A stretch of 64,000 nucleotides of DNA from Croceicoccus bisphenolivorans (GCF_001634625.1 NZ_LRSE01000005.1:62001-126000); one strand, 5' to 3'; counted from the stretch's first letter, positions 9,437 to 18,836 are shown. Numbers and translations: made by a program. Notes: generated by a model from the sequence alone, not told the origin.

Positions 9437-9796
9437 ATGGCACGCGTCAAAAGGGGTGTAACCACCCGCGCAAAGCACAAGCGGCTTCTTGAACAGGCGA
9501 AGGGCTATCGCGGCCGTCGCAAGAACACGATCCGCGTTGCTCGTCAGGCTGTCGAAAAGGCCGGTCAGTACGCCTATCGCGACCGCAAGGTTAAGAAGCG
9601 GAACTTCCGCGCCCTGTGGATCCAGCGCATCAACGCCGCTGTCCGCGCAGAAGGCCTGACCTACTCGCAGTTCATGCACGGTGCGAAGCTCGCCGGGATC
9701 GAGCTGGACCGCAAGGTCATGGCCGATCTCGCGATGAACGAAAGCGCCGCTTTCGGTGCGATCATCGCACAGGCGAAGCAGGCTCTCCCCGCCTAA
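9437..9796 (+). CDS. rplT: 50S ribosomal protein L20
   Basis: 119 residues, the normal length for L20, starting [16 protein letters not shown] and highly basic in its first half. It binds 23S rRNA early in 50S assembly. It is co-transcribed with rpmI. A strong intrinsic terminator follows 24 bases after the stop codon. Confidence 0.98.
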   Translation: MARVKRGVTTRAKHKRLLEQAKGYRGRRKNTIRVARQAVEKAGQYAYRDRKVKKRNFRALWIQRINAAVRAEGLTYSQFMHGAKLAGIELDRKVMADLAMNESAAFGAIIAQAKQALPA

Positions 9797-9820
9797 GGGA
9801 AAGCGGCTTCGGCCCGGAAA

Positions 9821-9857
9821 AAAGCCCGCCGGTCCATCACGGACCGGCGGGCTTTTT
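9821..9857. terminator. Terminator after rplT, likely bidirectional
   Basis: A perfect 15-base stem (9821-9835 with 9841-9855) and a five-base loop. It has a T run on the plus side and an A run on the other side. It therefore can serve rplT on the plus strand and the converging DUF3597 gene on the minus strand. Confidence 0.9.
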
Positions 9858-9877
9858 CGTGTCTGCGGTGCGCGGGT

Positions 9878-10300
9878 TCAGTCCAGCATCGAAGCCGGCA
9901 CCTTGCCGCCGTTTTTCGCCAGCCCGTTCATCACAGCACGGTGCAGGGCAATGTTCTCTTCCGCCTTGCCCGAATAGTCGGTGTCGCCCAGTTCACGGGC
10001 GAGTTCCTTGCGGTTTTCGTAGCTGGGGTCGATGCCGACCAGCTTCATCAGGTCGACGATCGAGGTTCGCCAGTTCAGGTTCTTCGCGCCCGGCATCGCC
10101 GCCAGCTGTTCCTCAACATCGACATCGGCCATTACGCCGCCGTTCGTCGTGGTCGCGGTGGGCGGCGGCATGCCGCCTGCGGGCGGCGCATGGTACTGGC
10201 CGTCCTTGCCGACGGTCTTGCCATCGACGATGATCTCTACGTCGGGCTTGTCCTTTTTCTTGCCGAAGATGGCATCCTTGATCTTGCCGAAAATGCTCAT
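9878..10300 (-). CDS. DUF3597 family protein
   Basis: A 140-residue cytoplasmic protein that starts MSIFGKIKDAIFGKKK, the hallmark of DUF3597. The C-terminal half (about 60-140) is the conserved domain, with LNWRTSIVDLMKLVGIDP and a final VPASMLD. The middle is a flexible Pro/Gly/Thr linker. Function is unknown; the N-terminal helix is amphipathic and basic and could touch membranes (inference). AGGAGCGATCGC lies just upstream of the ATG. It is divergent from the DUF937-like gene at 10453. Confidence 0.87.
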   Translation of the reverse strand: MSIFGKIKDAIFGKKKDKPDVEIIVDGKTVGKDGQYHAPPAGGMPPPTATTTNGGVMADVDVEEQLAAMPGAKNLNWRTSIVDLMKLVGIDPSYENRKELARELGDTDYSGKAEENIALHRAVMNGLAKNGGKVPASMLD

Positions 10301-10452
10301 GCGATCGCTCCTGTTCGGGCGGACCTCTCGATGCGGTCCTTTCCGTTTCAGCGAGCGAGACGCCGCTATGTTCCCGCAATCCGATGCATGCCCCTTGCCC
10401 GCGCCATGATGCTGGTTGATAGAGCGGGTGTGGCCACCAAAAGGAGCATGAC

Positions 10453-10809
10453 ATGGGCGCATTCGACGGTATCCTGAACCAGCTGGGCGAACATTCCGAC
10501 GTTGCCAACATGGCAGCGAAGCTGGGCATCGATCCGGCCATGGCCGAAATGGCGATCGCCGCCCTTGGCAAGTCCCATGCCGAACCCGGCGATACGGTCG
10601 AACTGGCTGCGCGCAAGACGGGGCTGGATACCGGCATCCTTGGCCAGATCGTACAGCAGATCGGTGGCGAAGGTTCGCTGGGCGAATTCGCCCGCATGCT
10701 CGACAGCCCGCAGGCTGCCAGCATCCTGAAGATGCTGGACCGCGATGGCGACGGCAATCCGCTTGATGACATCGCGAGCATGGCTTCCGGCTTCTTTGGC
10801 AAGAAATAA
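10453..10809 (+). CDS. DUF937/YidB-like protein
   Basis: A 118-residue soluble protein, largely alpha-helical, with a small C-terminal motif MLDRDGDGNPLDDIA that resembles the Asp-rich turn of DUF937 proteins, and a Gly/Phe-rich end. Function is unknown. The ribosome binding site AAAAGGAGCA is strong. It is divergently placed from the DUF3597 gene, so the two may share a 152-base promoter region. Confidence 0.75.
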   Translation: MGAFDGILNQLGEHSDVANMAAKLGIDPAMAEMAIAALGKSHAEPGDTVELAARKTGLDTGILGQIVQQIGGEGSLGEFARMLDSPQAASILKMLDRDGDGNPLDDIASMASGFFGKK

Positions 10810-10844
10810 GCACCAACAGCAACGGGCGGCGGCACAATCAGGCC

Positions 10845-11048
10845 ATGAGCGATATCGTCCTGTCCCTGCTGGTTCTCGGCGCGCTGGCCATGCTGGGCGG
10901 CGGATGGATCGCGTGGAAAAAGGGCGACCGGAAACGCGCCGTGCTGATGGTGATCGCCGCCGCTGTCATGGCGCTGAACGTCGCGATCTGGACGATCCCG
11001 ACGCCTGAAGACACCTCGCTGACCGAAGCCGCGCGCGAGGCGGATTGA
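10845..11048 (+). CDS. Small membrane protein of unknown function
   Basis: A 67-residue protein with two predicted membrane helices (about 4-23 and 32-52), a basic KKGDRKR loop between them and an acidic C-terminus. By the positive-inside rule the loop should be cytoplasmic. It lies 35 bases after the DUF937-like gene on the same strand and may share its transcript. No family was recognised. Confidence 0.65.
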   Translation: MSDIVLSLLVLGALAMLGGGWIAWKKGDRKRAVLMVIAAAVMALNVAIWTIPTPEDTSLTEAAREAD

Positions 11049-11090
11049 ATCCGAACGGTGAAGCCGGATGATGGCCTGCTGAAAATTGTG

Positions 11091-11164
11091 ATATTGCAAG
11101 ACCCGGAGCGCAGCGACCTTCAGGTCGTGAGCACCGGAAGCGTGCAAGATCGCGATTTGCAGGC
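11091..11164 (-). repeat. Dispersed 3'-end repeat, short family, copy 1 (downstream of pyrC-like gene)
   Basis: Reading on the minus strand, this element starts 15 bases after the pyrC-like stop codon and matches the element at 21157-21228 over about 72 bases. Shared blocks include GCCTGCAAAT, GGTGCTCACG, CTGAAG and CGCTGCGC. The central hairpin is CGACCTGAAGGTCG here. In copy 2 the stem reads CGTACTGAAGTACG, so two base pairs change on both sides and pairing is kept. Confidence 0.8.
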
Positions 11165-11178
11165 GGCCAGAGCCGGCT

Positions 11179-12414
11179 TCAGGGCTTCAGTTCCAGCCCG
11201 CCCTTGAACAGGGCGATGGTCCGGCCCTGTACCGGCTGCTTGTCAAAGGGGGTATTGCCCGCCTGCGCCTGCATCCTGTCGGAATCGACGATCCACGGGC
11301 GATCCGGATCGATCACGGCAATGTCGGCTTCCAGCCCCGCTTCCAGCCTGCCCGCAGGCACGCCGAGGATCTTTGCCGGATTGACGCAGAGCAGGTCGAC
11401 CATGCGGGGCATGTCGATCACGCCGTCGCGTACGAGGCCCAGCGTCAGCGGCAGCAGCGTTTCCGCGCCCGCCATGCCGGGGGCCGCGTCGGCAAAGGGC
11501 AGGCGCTTGTCTTCCGGCCCGCGCGGATCGTGGCCCGATGCGATGACATCGATCGTCCCGTCCGCCAGAGCGGCGCGCACGGCCTGACGGTCACTTTCGG
11601 CCCGCAAAGGGGGCGAGAGGCGCGCAAAGGTCAGGAACCCGTTCACCGCGATGTCGGAAAGCATGAAGTGCGCCGGCGTCACCCCGCACGTCACGCGTGC
11701 GCCGCGCGCCTTGGCCGCGCGGACGAGATCGAGCGCGGCAGCCGTCGTCACTTGCCGGATGTGGAGGTGCGCGCCTGCCATTTCGGCCAGCGCGATATCG
11801 CGCGCCACGGCTAGCGCTTCGGCCTCTGCAGGCGCGCTGGCAAGGCCGAGGCGCGTTGCGGTTTCGCCATCGGTGGCGACAGAGCCGCCGGAAAGCCCCG
11901 CATCCTCTGCATGGGCGATGAAGGGCAGGCCCAGCATCGCGGCATATTGCAGCACGCGCAGCATCACGCCCGAATCGCCGATCCACTTGCGGCCTGATGA
12001 AACGGCGCGCGCGCCCGCTTCGCGCATCAGGCCCAGTTCGGGCAGTTCGTTCCCTTCCAGCCCGCGCGTCGCGGCGGCGACGGGGTGGACCCAGAAATCG
12101 GGCTTGCCGAAGCTGGCCGCGAAACGCACGCGCGCCGGATAGTCCAGCGGCGGGTTCTGGTCCGGCATCAGCGCGGCGCGGGTGATCCCGCCGAAGTGGA
12201 AGGCGGGCTTGTCGATTTCGAACACGCCAAGGTCGATGATGCCGGGCATGACCAGCTTGCCCTTCGCATCCAGCGTCCGGTCGCCATCGGATGCAGCGAT
12301 GTCGCCCACCGCGACGATGCGGTCGCCTTCGCAACGGATGGCGCCGGATTGCGCCTCACCCGATCCGGTCAACAAACGGCCGCCGGTGATGGTAAGGGGG
12401 GCAAACGGCCTCAT
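11179..12414 (-). CDS. pyrC: Dihydroorotase homologue lacking metal ligands (PyrC')
   Basis: A 411-residue amidohydrolase-fold protein encoded directly after pyrB with an ATGA overlap. It aligns with class I dihydroorotases, but the Zn-binding DxHxH motif is DLGVF at about residues 61-65, and the TDHAPH motif reads SGHDPR, so the metal-binding and catalytic Asp is missing. The HAED and LHIR histidines are kept. Known PyrC' proteins (Pseudomonas type) are inactive and form a scaffold for aspartate carbamoyltransferase. By analogy this is probably a structural partner of PyrB, and a true dihydroorotase should lie elsewhere in the genome. Confidence 0.87.
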   Translation of the reverse strand: MRPFAPLTITGGRLLTGSGEAQSGAIRCEGDRIVAVGDIAASDGDRTLDAKGKLVMPGIIDLGVFEIDKPAFHFGGITRAALMPDQNPPLDYPARVRFAASFGKPDFWVHPVAAATRGLEGNELPELGLMREAGARAVSSGRKWIGDSGVMLRVLQYAAMLGLPFIAHAEDAGLSGGSVATDGETATRLGLASAPAEAEALAVARDIALAEMAGAHLHIRQVTTAAALDLVRAAKARGARVTCGVTPAHFMLSDIAVNGFLTFARLSPPLRAESDRQAVRAALADGTIDVIASGHDPRGPEDKRLPFADAAPGMAGAETLLPLTLGLVRDGVIDMPRMVDLLCVNPAKILGVPAGRLEAGLEADIAVIDPDRPWIVDSDRMQAQAGNTPFDKQPVQGRTIALFKGGLELKP

Positions 12415-13442
12415 GCGTTCGGCTCCCAACCGGCAACGCCGCGCGCGCGGCGGGTCAGCACGTCGAGGCAGGCCATGCGGATCGCCACGCCCATTTCCAC
12501 CTGCCGCGTGATCGCGCTGCGCAACATCCCGTCGATTTCCGGCATGTCGGCAACGTCGCTGTCGATCTCCACCCCGCGGTTCATCGGGCCGGGATGCATG
12601 ACAAGGGCATGGGGCGCGGCGCGCTTCAGCCGCTCCTTGGTCAGGCCGTAGAGGTAACGGTATTCGCGGGCAGAGGGGATGAAAGGCCCACTCATCCGTT
12701 CATTCTGCAGGCGCAGCATCATCACCACGTCCGCGCCGTCGATCGCCTCGTCGAAATTGACGAAGGGCGTCACGCGCATCTGTTCCATCGCGGCGGGCAT
12801 CAGGGCAGGTGGCGCACACACGCGCACTTCCGCCCCCAGCGCCGTCAACAGCAGCACGTTGGAACGCGCGACGCGGCTGTGCAGGATATCGCCGCAGATC
12901 GCGACTTTCAGCCCGTTGAATTCCTCGAACCCGCGCGAACGCATCCAGTACCGCATGGTCAGCGCGTCGAGCAGCGCCTGCGTCGGGTGTTCGTGCCGCC
13001 CGTCGCCCGCGTTCAGCACGGGGCAGTCGACCTTGTCCGCGATCAGCCGCACCGCGCCCGAAGATGCATGGCGGATGACGATGGCATCGACCTGCATCGC
13101 ATTCAGCGTCGCGGCGGTGTCGATCAGGGTCTCGCCCTTTTTCACGCTGGACTGTGCGGCGTGCATGTTCACGACGTCCGCGCCCAGCCGCTTGCCCGCG
13201 ATTTCGAACGAAAGCAGCGTGCGCGTGGAATTTTCGAAGAAGGCGTTGATGATCGTCAGGCCCGCCAGCGCATCGACATGCTTCGTCGCGCGCCGGTTCA
13301 GTTCCACCCACTGCTCCGCCTCGTCCAGCAGATAGAGGATCTGCCACGGGGCGAGTTCGGAAATGCCGGTCAGGTCCTTGTGGGGAAACGCCTCGCCACC
13401 GGCGGGATAGCGGGTGGAGGAAGGGGAGGGGGCGTCGCTCAT
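12411..13442 (-). CDS. pyrB: Aspartate carbamoyltransferase catalytic subunit
   Basis: Joins carbamoyl phosphate and aspartate in the second step of pyrimidine synthesis. The 343-residue protein has the carbamoyl-phosphate motif FFENSTRT, the [12 protein letters not shown] loop and [11 protein letters not shown]. It has an N-terminal extension of about 25 residues rich in Pro and Ser. No pyrI regulatory gene is nearby; instead the inactive pyrC-like gene overlaps its end by four bases, the arrangement seen for dodecameric PyrB/PyrC' complexes. Confidence 0.96.
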   Translation of the reverse strand: MSDAPSPSSTRYPAGGEAFPHKDLTGISELAPWQILYLLDEAEQWVELNRRATKHVDALAGLTIINAFFENSTRTLLSFEIAGKRLGADVVNMHAAQSSVKKGETLIDTAATLNAMQVDAIVIRHASSGAVRLIADKVDCPVLNAGDGRHEHPTQALLDALTMRYWMRSRGFEEFNGLKVAICGDILHSRVARSNVLLLTALGAEVRVCAPPALMPAAMEQMRVTPFVNFDEAIDGADVVMMLRLQNERMSGPFIPSAREYRYLYGLTKERLKRAAPHALVMHPGPMNRGVEIDSDVADMPEIDGMLRSAITRQVEMGVAIRMACLDVLTRRARGVAGWEPNA

Positions 13443-13615
13443 CTTGAGACCGGTGCCCTAGTCACCTTCGCGGCGAAGGGCAAGCCGCCGATCGACATGA
13501 ACCCACGCCCTTTGCCGATTTCCCCTTTGCCGCCGGCCTTGCGCGCCCTAGCTATGCGCCTGAACGCGCGTGGCAAATACGGCCTTGCGCGTCGCAGATG
13601 AAAACAGGGGTCCGA

Positions 13616-15511
13616 ATGACGTTCGCTCGTAAGGTCTGGAAAATGCTCGTCGCGATCAAGGACGGGCTGGTGCTCCTGCTGATCCTGATGTTCTTCATGG
13701 GGCTCTATGCCCTGCTTTCCATGCGCCCCGCCGCGCATGAAGTGGTGGACGGCGCGCTGCTGGTGAAGCTGGACGGCGTGGTGGTAGAAGAGCCGCAGGC
13801 GTTCGACCCTCTGGCCGTCCTCGCCTCGCGCGGGGTGCCCACCCGCGAACACCGCTTCCGCGATGTGCTGCGCGCGATAGAGGGTGCGGCGACCGATGAC
13901 CGGATCAAGGCGGTCGTGCTCGATCTGGACGAGTTCCTTGGCGCGGGCCCGGCCCATACCGGCGAACTGGGCGAGGCGCTGGACAAGGTTCGCGCCGCGA
14001 AGAAGCCGGTGCTGGCCCATGCCATCGTCTATACCGGCCCCACGATGCAGCTTGCCGCCCACGCCAGCGAGATCTGGCTGGACCCGATGGGCGGCGCGCT
14101 GGTGACGGGGCCGGGCGGCACGATCCTGTTCTATGGCGAACTGGCCGAAAAGCTTGGCGTGAACGTCCATGTCTACAAGGCGGGCCGGTACAAGAGCGCG
14201 GTCGAACCCTATTCCCGCACTTCGTTTTCGGACGATGCCCGCGCCGACCTGACCGCACTTCTTGATGGCGTGTGGCAGGTGCGGCAGGACGATGTCGCCA
14301 AGGCGCGGCCCAAGGCGAAGTTTGCCGATATCGCGAAAGACCCCGTCGCCGCGATCCGCGCGGCTGGCGGCGATGCGGCGAAAGCGGCACTGGCTTACGG
14401 ACTGGTCGACAAGCTGGGCACGCGGGAGGATTTCGCCGCGCGGGTTGCCAAGCTGGTCGGCAAGGACAAGTCGGAACCCGACAACCCCGCCGCCTTCGCG
14501 CACACGGGCTATCAGGTGTGGAACAAGGCGGAGCCTGCGAAGAAAGCGGGCAAGGCCATCGGCGTCGTCACCATCGCGGGCGAAATGGTCGGCGGCAATG
14601 CCGGTCCGGGCACTGCGGGCGGAGACCGGATCGCCGCGTTGATCGACGATGCGCTGGACGATGATCTGGCCGCACTGGTCATCCGTATCGATTCGCCCGG
14701 CGGGCTGGTTTCGGCGGCCGAACGGATGCGGCAGGCGATCCTGCGGCACAAGGCGAAGGGCATTCCCATCGTCGCGTCGATGGCCAATTCGGCGGCCAGC
14801 GGCGGTTATTACGTGGCAACGCCCGCAACCACGATCTTCGCCGAACCTTCGACGGTAACCGGTTCGATCGGTGTGTTCCTCGTGATGCCGAGTGTGGAGG
14901 GGACGCTGGATAAGTTCGGCGTGCGCACCGAATCGCTGCGCACCACGCCACTTGCCGGACAGCCCGATTTCCTCGGTGGCCTGTCGCCGGAGGTGGACGA
15001 GATCATGCAGATGCAGACCGAGAACCAGTACGACCGGTTCCTAGATCTCGTCGGCAAGTCGCGCGGCAAGACGCGCGACCAGATGCTGGAAGTGGCCGAA
15101 GGGCGGATGTGGCCCGGCGGCGCTGCGCGGCAGGTGGGGCTGGTCGACCGGCTGGGCGGGCTGAACGATGCGGTGGCCTTTGCCGCGAAGGAGGCCGGAC
15201 TGAAGGACGGCGAGTGGCACGCCCAGTATATCGAGCCCGAGCCGGACCGGTTTGCCACCTTCGTACAAGGCCTGATCGCGCCGGAGGAAGAAGCGGCAGA
15301 GCCGGTGGGCCTTGCCGAAATGGCCGTGGCCGGGCGCGACGCGGCCTTTGCCGCGATGGTGCGGGACATGCAGCTCATGCTGTTTTCCGGTCCGTCGGTG
15401 CAGGCACGGTGCATGGCCTGTCCGCCGCTGGTCGGTTCTGCCGCGCCCCAACCATCGGGCGCGCAGGTGCAAGACTGGCTCGCCGCGTTCGAGGCGTTGG
15501 CGAGCCGCTAG
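13616..15511 (+). CDS. sppA: Signal peptide peptidase SppA, 67 kDa type
   Basis: Membrane-bound serine peptidase of family S49 that degrades cleaved signal peptides. The 631-residue protein has an N-terminal membrane segment (about 18-40) and two tandem S49 domains, as in E. coli SppA. The general-base lysine lies in VYKAGRYKSAVEPY and the nucleophile serine in ANSAASGGYY. The ATG at 13616 was preferred over the in-frame ATG at 13598 because AGGGG lies five bases before it. It stands alone, divergent from pyrB. Confidence 0.94.
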   Translation: MTFARKVWKMLVAIKDGLVLLLILMFFMGLYALLSMRPAAHEVVDGALLVKLDGVVVEEPQAFDPLAVLASRGVPTREHRFRDVLRAIEGAATDDRIKAVVLDLDEFLGAGPAHTGELGEALDKVRAAKKPVLAHAIVYTGPTMQLAAHASEIWLDPMGGALVTGPGGTILFYGELAEKLGVNVHVYKAGRYKSAVEPYSRTSFSDDARADLTALLDGVWQVRQDDVAKARPKAKFADIAKDPVAAIRAAGGDAAKAALAYGLVDKLGTREDFAARVAKLVGKDKSEPDNPAAFAHTGYQVWNKAEPAKKAGKAIGVVTIAGEMVGGNAGPGTAGGDRIAALIDDALDDDLAALVIRIDSPGGLVSAAERMRQAILRHKAKGIPIVASMANSAASGGYYVATPATTIFAEPSTVTGSIGVFLVMPSVEGTLDKFGVRTESLRTTPLAGQPDFLGGLSPEVDEIMQMQTENQYDRFLDLVGKSRGKTRDQMLEVAEGRMWPGGAARQVGLVDRLGGLNDAVAFAAKEAGLKDGEWHAQYIEPEPDRFATFVQGLIAPEEEAAEPVGLAEMAVAGRDAAFAAMVRDMQLMLFSGPSVQARCMACPPLVGSAAPQPSGAQVQDWLAAFEALASR

Positions 15512-15530
15512 GCCCTTAGTATCCTGACCC

Positions 15531-15713
15531 TCAGAACTCCGCGGGCGTTTCCGGCGGGGCGGCCGGTTCGATGATGTCGGGTCCGGGCTCGTCAATGCCG
15601 GGGCCGGGCGACGGGTCGATCTGCGGCTGTTCGTCCGGTGTAATCACCGGCGGGGTTTCGGGGGGAGACACCGGTTCGACGGTGTCTGGTTTGGGATCGG
15701 GTTGCGTTGCCAT
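15531..15713 (-). CDS. Small proline- and acid-rich protein
   Basis: A 60-residue, almost entirely low-complexity protein rich in Pro, Glu and Asp with repeated PPETP and PGPGIDEPGPDI units and no cysteine or membrane segment. It has a plausible AGGATC ribosome binding site. It is convergent with sppA, ending 19 bases from the sppA stop. It is probably disordered. No function can be assigned, and it could be spurious, though the reading frame is clean. Confidence 0.5.
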   Translation of the reverse strand: MATQPDPKPDTVEPVSPPETPPVITPDEQPQIDPSPGPGIDEPGPDIIEPAAPPETPAEF

Positions 15714-15827
15714 GATCCTGAAACGCTCCTGTGCTGCAAGATATCCCGCAATGCTTGCGCTTTTCGTACGCTTTGGATAGAGGCGCGCGAGCCGATTTTC
15801 ATGCCGTAATGGTTTGCGAAGGTCGCC

Positions 15828-15912
15828 GCGGGCGTGGCGGAACTGGTAGACGCGCCAGATTTAGGTTCTGGTATCGCAAGATGTGGGGGTTCGAGTCCCT
15901 TCGCCCGCACCA
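15828..15912 (+). tRNA. tRNA-Leu (anticodon TAG)
   Basis: An 85-base tRNA with an encoded CCA end. The acceptor stem GCGGGCG pairs with CGCCCGC. The anticodon arm CCAGA-TTTAGGT-TCTGG gives anticodon TAG (Leu, CUN codons). There is a long variable arm of class II tRNAs, and the T arm contains GGTTCGAGTCC. It is placed just upstream of the trigger factor gene, an order often seen in alphaproteobacteria. Confidence 0.97.
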
Positions 15913-15994
15913 GGCCGAAATGGCGGCAACCGGCGCGGATACTTGCGGCGTTCACTGTTACGCCTGACGAGAGATACCCCTGAAAGGGAACCCC

Positions 15995-17590
15995 ATGCAG
16001 ATTTCCGAGACCAAGAACGACGGGCTGGCCCGCGCCTACGCCGTCAAGATTCCCGCTTCCGAGATTGATTCGCGCATCAGCGCCGAAGTGAAGCGCATCG
16101 CACCGCAAGTGCGCATGCCCGGCTTCCGCCCCGGCAAGGTGCCCGCCAACCTGGTGAAGAAGATGCACGGCGAGGCGATCCACGCCGACGCGCTGCAGGC
16201 TGTTGTCCGCGAATCGGTCGACAAGGTGATGGCCGAAAACAAGCTGCGCCCCGCGATGCAGCCTGCCGTCTCGCTTGGCGAAGGTTACGAACAGGGCAAG
16301 GACGCGGAAGTCACCGTCGAACTGGAAGTGCTGCCAGAGATCGAGGCACCGGCCATCGACGGCCTGAAGCTTGAAAAGCTGACCGTGCCCGTTTCCGACG
16401 ACGAAGTGATGGAAGCGGTGGAGCGTATCGCCGGCCAGCAGAAGTCGTTCAAGGCTGCCGCAAAGACGAAGAAGGCCGCAGAGGGCGACCAGCTGATCAT
16501 CGACTTCACCGGCAAGCTTGACGGTGTGGAATTCGAAGGCGGCAAGGCCGAAGACGCGGCGCTGGAAATCGGATCGGGCCGTTTCATCCCCGGTTTCGAG
16601 GAACAGCTGATCGGTGCGAAGACCGGTGAGGAAAAGACCATCACCGTGACCTTCCCCGCCGACTATCAGGCTGAACACCTGAAGGGCAAGGAAGCGACCT
16701 TCGACATCGTCGTCAAGGAAGTGAAAGTCGCGACCGAGACCAAGGTGGACGACGAGTTCGCCAAGAACCTCGGCCTCGAAGGTCTCGACAAGCTGAAGGA
16801 ACTGCTGAAGGGCCAGCTGGAGCAGGAAACTGCCGGCCTGACCCGCACGCAGATGAAGCGCCAGCTGCTCGACCAGCTGGCCGCCGGCCACGACTTCGCC
16901 GTTCCGCCGACCATGGTGGAAGCAGAGTTCGAGCAGATCTGGAACCAGCTCACGCAGGAAGCCGCTCGCGAGGAAGATCCCGAAGCCGCGCTGAAGGAGA
17001 TCGAGGGCGAGAAGGACGATTACCGTCGCATCGCCGAACGCCGCGTGCGTCTGGGCCTGCTCCTGTCGGAAATCGGCCAGGCCAACGGCGTCGAAGTCTC
17101 GAACCAGGAAATGCAGATGCTGATGGCGCAGGCCGCGCAGCAGTATCGCCCCGAAGACCGTGAACGGTTCATGGAATATGTCCGCAACGAGCCGATGGCC
17201 GCTGCACAGCTGCGCGCCCCGCTTTACGAGGACAAGGTCGTCGACTTCCTGTTCGACAAGGCCGATGTCACCGAACGCGAAGTGACCAAGGACGAGCTGC
17301 AGGCCGCGATCGAGGCTGACGAAGGCGAGGCCGAAGCCAAGCCCGCCGCCAAGAAGCCGGCTGCGAAGAAGGCTCCGGCCAAGAAGGCCCCCGCCAAGAA
17401 GGCCGACGACGCAGCCGAAGACGCTGCCGAGGAAAAGCCTGCTGCGAAGAAGGCCCCGGCCAAGAAAGCTCCCGCCAAGAAGGCAGCCGAGAAGGCTGAC
17501 GGCGCGGAAGCCAAGCCTGCTGCGAAGAAGGCTCCTGCCAAGAAGCCGGCCGCCAAGAAGGCTCCGGCCAAGAAGGCCGACGCCGAGTAA
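15995..17590 (+). CDS. tig: Trigger factor with a long Ala/Lys/Pro-rich C-terminal tail
   Basis: Ribosome-associated chaperone that binds nascent chains at the exit tunnel. The 531-residue protein has the N-terminal ribosome-binding domain with MPGFRPGKVPANLVKK (about 42-57), the central FKBP-like domain (about 155-245, GDQLIIDFTGKLDGVEFEGG) and the C-terminal chaperone arms. It is about 100 residues longer than E. coli trigger factor because of an 88-residue tail (444-531) made of AAKKAPAKK units like histone H1 tails. AGGGAA precedes the ATG. The tail may bind rRNA or other nucleic acid (inference). Confidence 0.95.
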   Translation: MQISETKNDGLARAYAVKIPASEIDSRISAEVKRIAPQVRMPGFRPGKVPANLVKKMHGEAIHADALQAVVRESVDKVMAENKLRPAMQPAVSLGEGYEQGKDAEVTVELEVLPEIEAPAIDGLKLEKLTVPVSDDEVMEAVERIAGQQKSFKAAAKTKKAAEGDQLIIDFTGKLDGVEFEGGKAEDAALEIGSGRFIPGFEEQLIGAKTGEEKTITVTFPADYQAEHLKGKEATFDIVVKEVKVATETKVDDEFAKNLGLEGLDKLKELLKGQLEQETAGLTRTQMKRQLLDQLAAGHDFAVPPTMVEAEFEQIWNQLTQEAAREEDPEAALKEIEGEKDDYRRIAERRVRLGLLLSEIGQANGVEVSNQEMQMLMAQAAQQYRPEDRERFMEYVRNEPMAAAQLRAPLYEDKVVDFLFDKADVTEREVTKDELQAAIEADEGEAEAKPAAKKPAAKKAPAKKAPAKKADDAAEDAAEEKPAAKKAPAKKAPAKKAAEKADGAEAKPAAKKAPAKKPAAKKAPAKKADAE

Positions 17591-17631
17591 GCGCAGCCGC
17601 CTCTCACGGGGCGAATCGCGACAAACATTGC

Positions 17632-17668
17632 AGGGCCGGGGAGGGTTCGTCCTTCCCCGGCCCTTTGC
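17632..17668 (+). terminator. Terminator after tig
   Basis: A GC-rich hairpin (AGGGCCGGGGAGGG with CCTTCCCCGGCCCT, one wobble pair) about 40 bases after the trigger factor stop codon. It is followed by a short CTTTG tail, so the T run is weak. Confidence 0.65.
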
Positions 17669-17851
17669 GTTTGCGCGCCGGTCGCCGGTGGCGAGAAGGC
17701 GTTCCCGGTATCAGGATGGCAACGTTCGTATTCGCTTCGTCGAACTTTGTCGCACATTGTCGCACCGGGCCGCCGGGGCATTGCAATCGTCCGTTTCGCG
17801 TGGCTTTCCCTGCCTCGACAACAGGGTAATGCGAACAAGGACGATTATCCG

Positions 17852-18745
17852 ATGAGCGACCATCATCACCACGACGGACAGCAACTGGCCCGCGATATTG
17901 CCGCGATGGAGCGCGTCGCGATCGGTCGACGCCGGGCGCTGGGCCTTTTCGGCGGCGTGGGCGCGACGGCGCTGCTGGCCGGTTGCGGCGGTTCGGATTC
18001 GTCAGGGTCGGGCAGCACCGGCACGACCGTCGCCACGACAACGCCGACGCCTTCGTCAAGCGTGAGCGCGACGGGCTCGACCTCTTCCGCCTGCACCACC
18101 TATGCCTCGGAAACCAACGGCCCCTATCCGGCGGATGGCACGAACACCTCGCGCGGGCTCAGTTCGAACGTGTTGGTCGAAAGCGGCGTGGTGCGCAGCG
18201 ATATCCGCCCCAGCTTCCTCGGCAGTTCGACCAGTGTGGCAGAGGGCGTCGAGCTGACCATCACGATCACGCTTGCCGATGCCAACAACGCCTGTGCGGC
18301 GCTGGCGGGATATGCCGTCTATATCTGGCACTGCGACGTGGAGGGCGACTATTCGCTCTACGACCTGCCCAACGAAAGCTACCTGCGCGGCGTGCAGGTT
18401 TCCGATGCCAACGGGCAAGTGACGTTCACCACGATCTGGCCGGGCTGCTACAACGGTCGCTTCCCGCACATCCATTTCGAAGTCTATTCGAGCCTCGCCA
18501 ATGCAACATCGGGTCGCTATGCTCTGCTGATCAGCCAGTTCGCGATGCCCGATGCGGAGAACCAGGCGGTCTATGCCACATCCGCCTACGCGACGAGCAA
18601 GTCCAACTATGTGGGCGAATCCATCGCCACCGACAACGTATTCGGAGACAATACGGCCGCGCAGAAGGAGGCGATGACCATGATCGCCACCGGTTCTGCC
18701 GCCGCCGGTTACTCAGCTGTAGCAACGGTCGGTATCGCGACCTGA
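17852..18745 (+). CDS. Intradiol ring-cleavage dioxygenase-like Tat lipoprotein
   Basis: A 297-residue exported protein. The N-terminus has a His-rich start, then GRRRALGLFGGVGATALLAGC, a twin-arginine-like signal with a lipobox Cys. A Ser/Thr/Gly linker follows, then a dioxygenase domain (about 85-270). The non-haem iron site of the intradiol family is visible: NGPYP (first Tyr), AVYIWHCDVEGDYSLYD and FPHIHFEVY (second Tyr and two His). Such secreted forms are widespread but their aromatic substrate is unknown. AAGGA precedes the ATG, and the upstream in-frame region is not conserved-looking. Confidence 0.85.
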   Translation: MSDHHHHDGQQLARDIAAMERVAIGRRRALGLFGGVGATALLAGCGGSDSSGSGSTGTTVATTTPTPSSSVSATGSTSSACTTYASETNGPYPADGTNTSRGLSSNVLVESGVVRSDIRPSFLGSSTSVAEGVELTITITLADANNACAALAGYAVYIWHCDVEGDYSLYDLPNESYLRGVQVSDANGQVTFTTIWPGCYNGRFPHIHFEVYSSLANATSGRYALLISQFAMPDAENQAVYATSAYATSKSNYVGESIATDNVFGDNTAAQKEAMTMIATGSAAAGYSAVATVGIAT

Positions 18746-18787
18746 AACGTGGGGCCACCACCACGCATCACCTATCGTTGCATACAG

Positions 18788-18836
18788 GCGCCCGGAGGAA
18801 AACCAGTCCCTTTCCTCCGGGCGCTTCCCATTTTTG
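18788..18836 (+). terminator. Terminator after the dioxygenase-like gene
   Basis: A perfect 14-base stem (18788-18801 with 18811-18824), a nine-base loop and a nearby T run, 42 bases after the stop codon. A 13-base tandem duplication (TTTGCTCTGGCCA, 18833-18859) follows. Confidence 0.85.
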
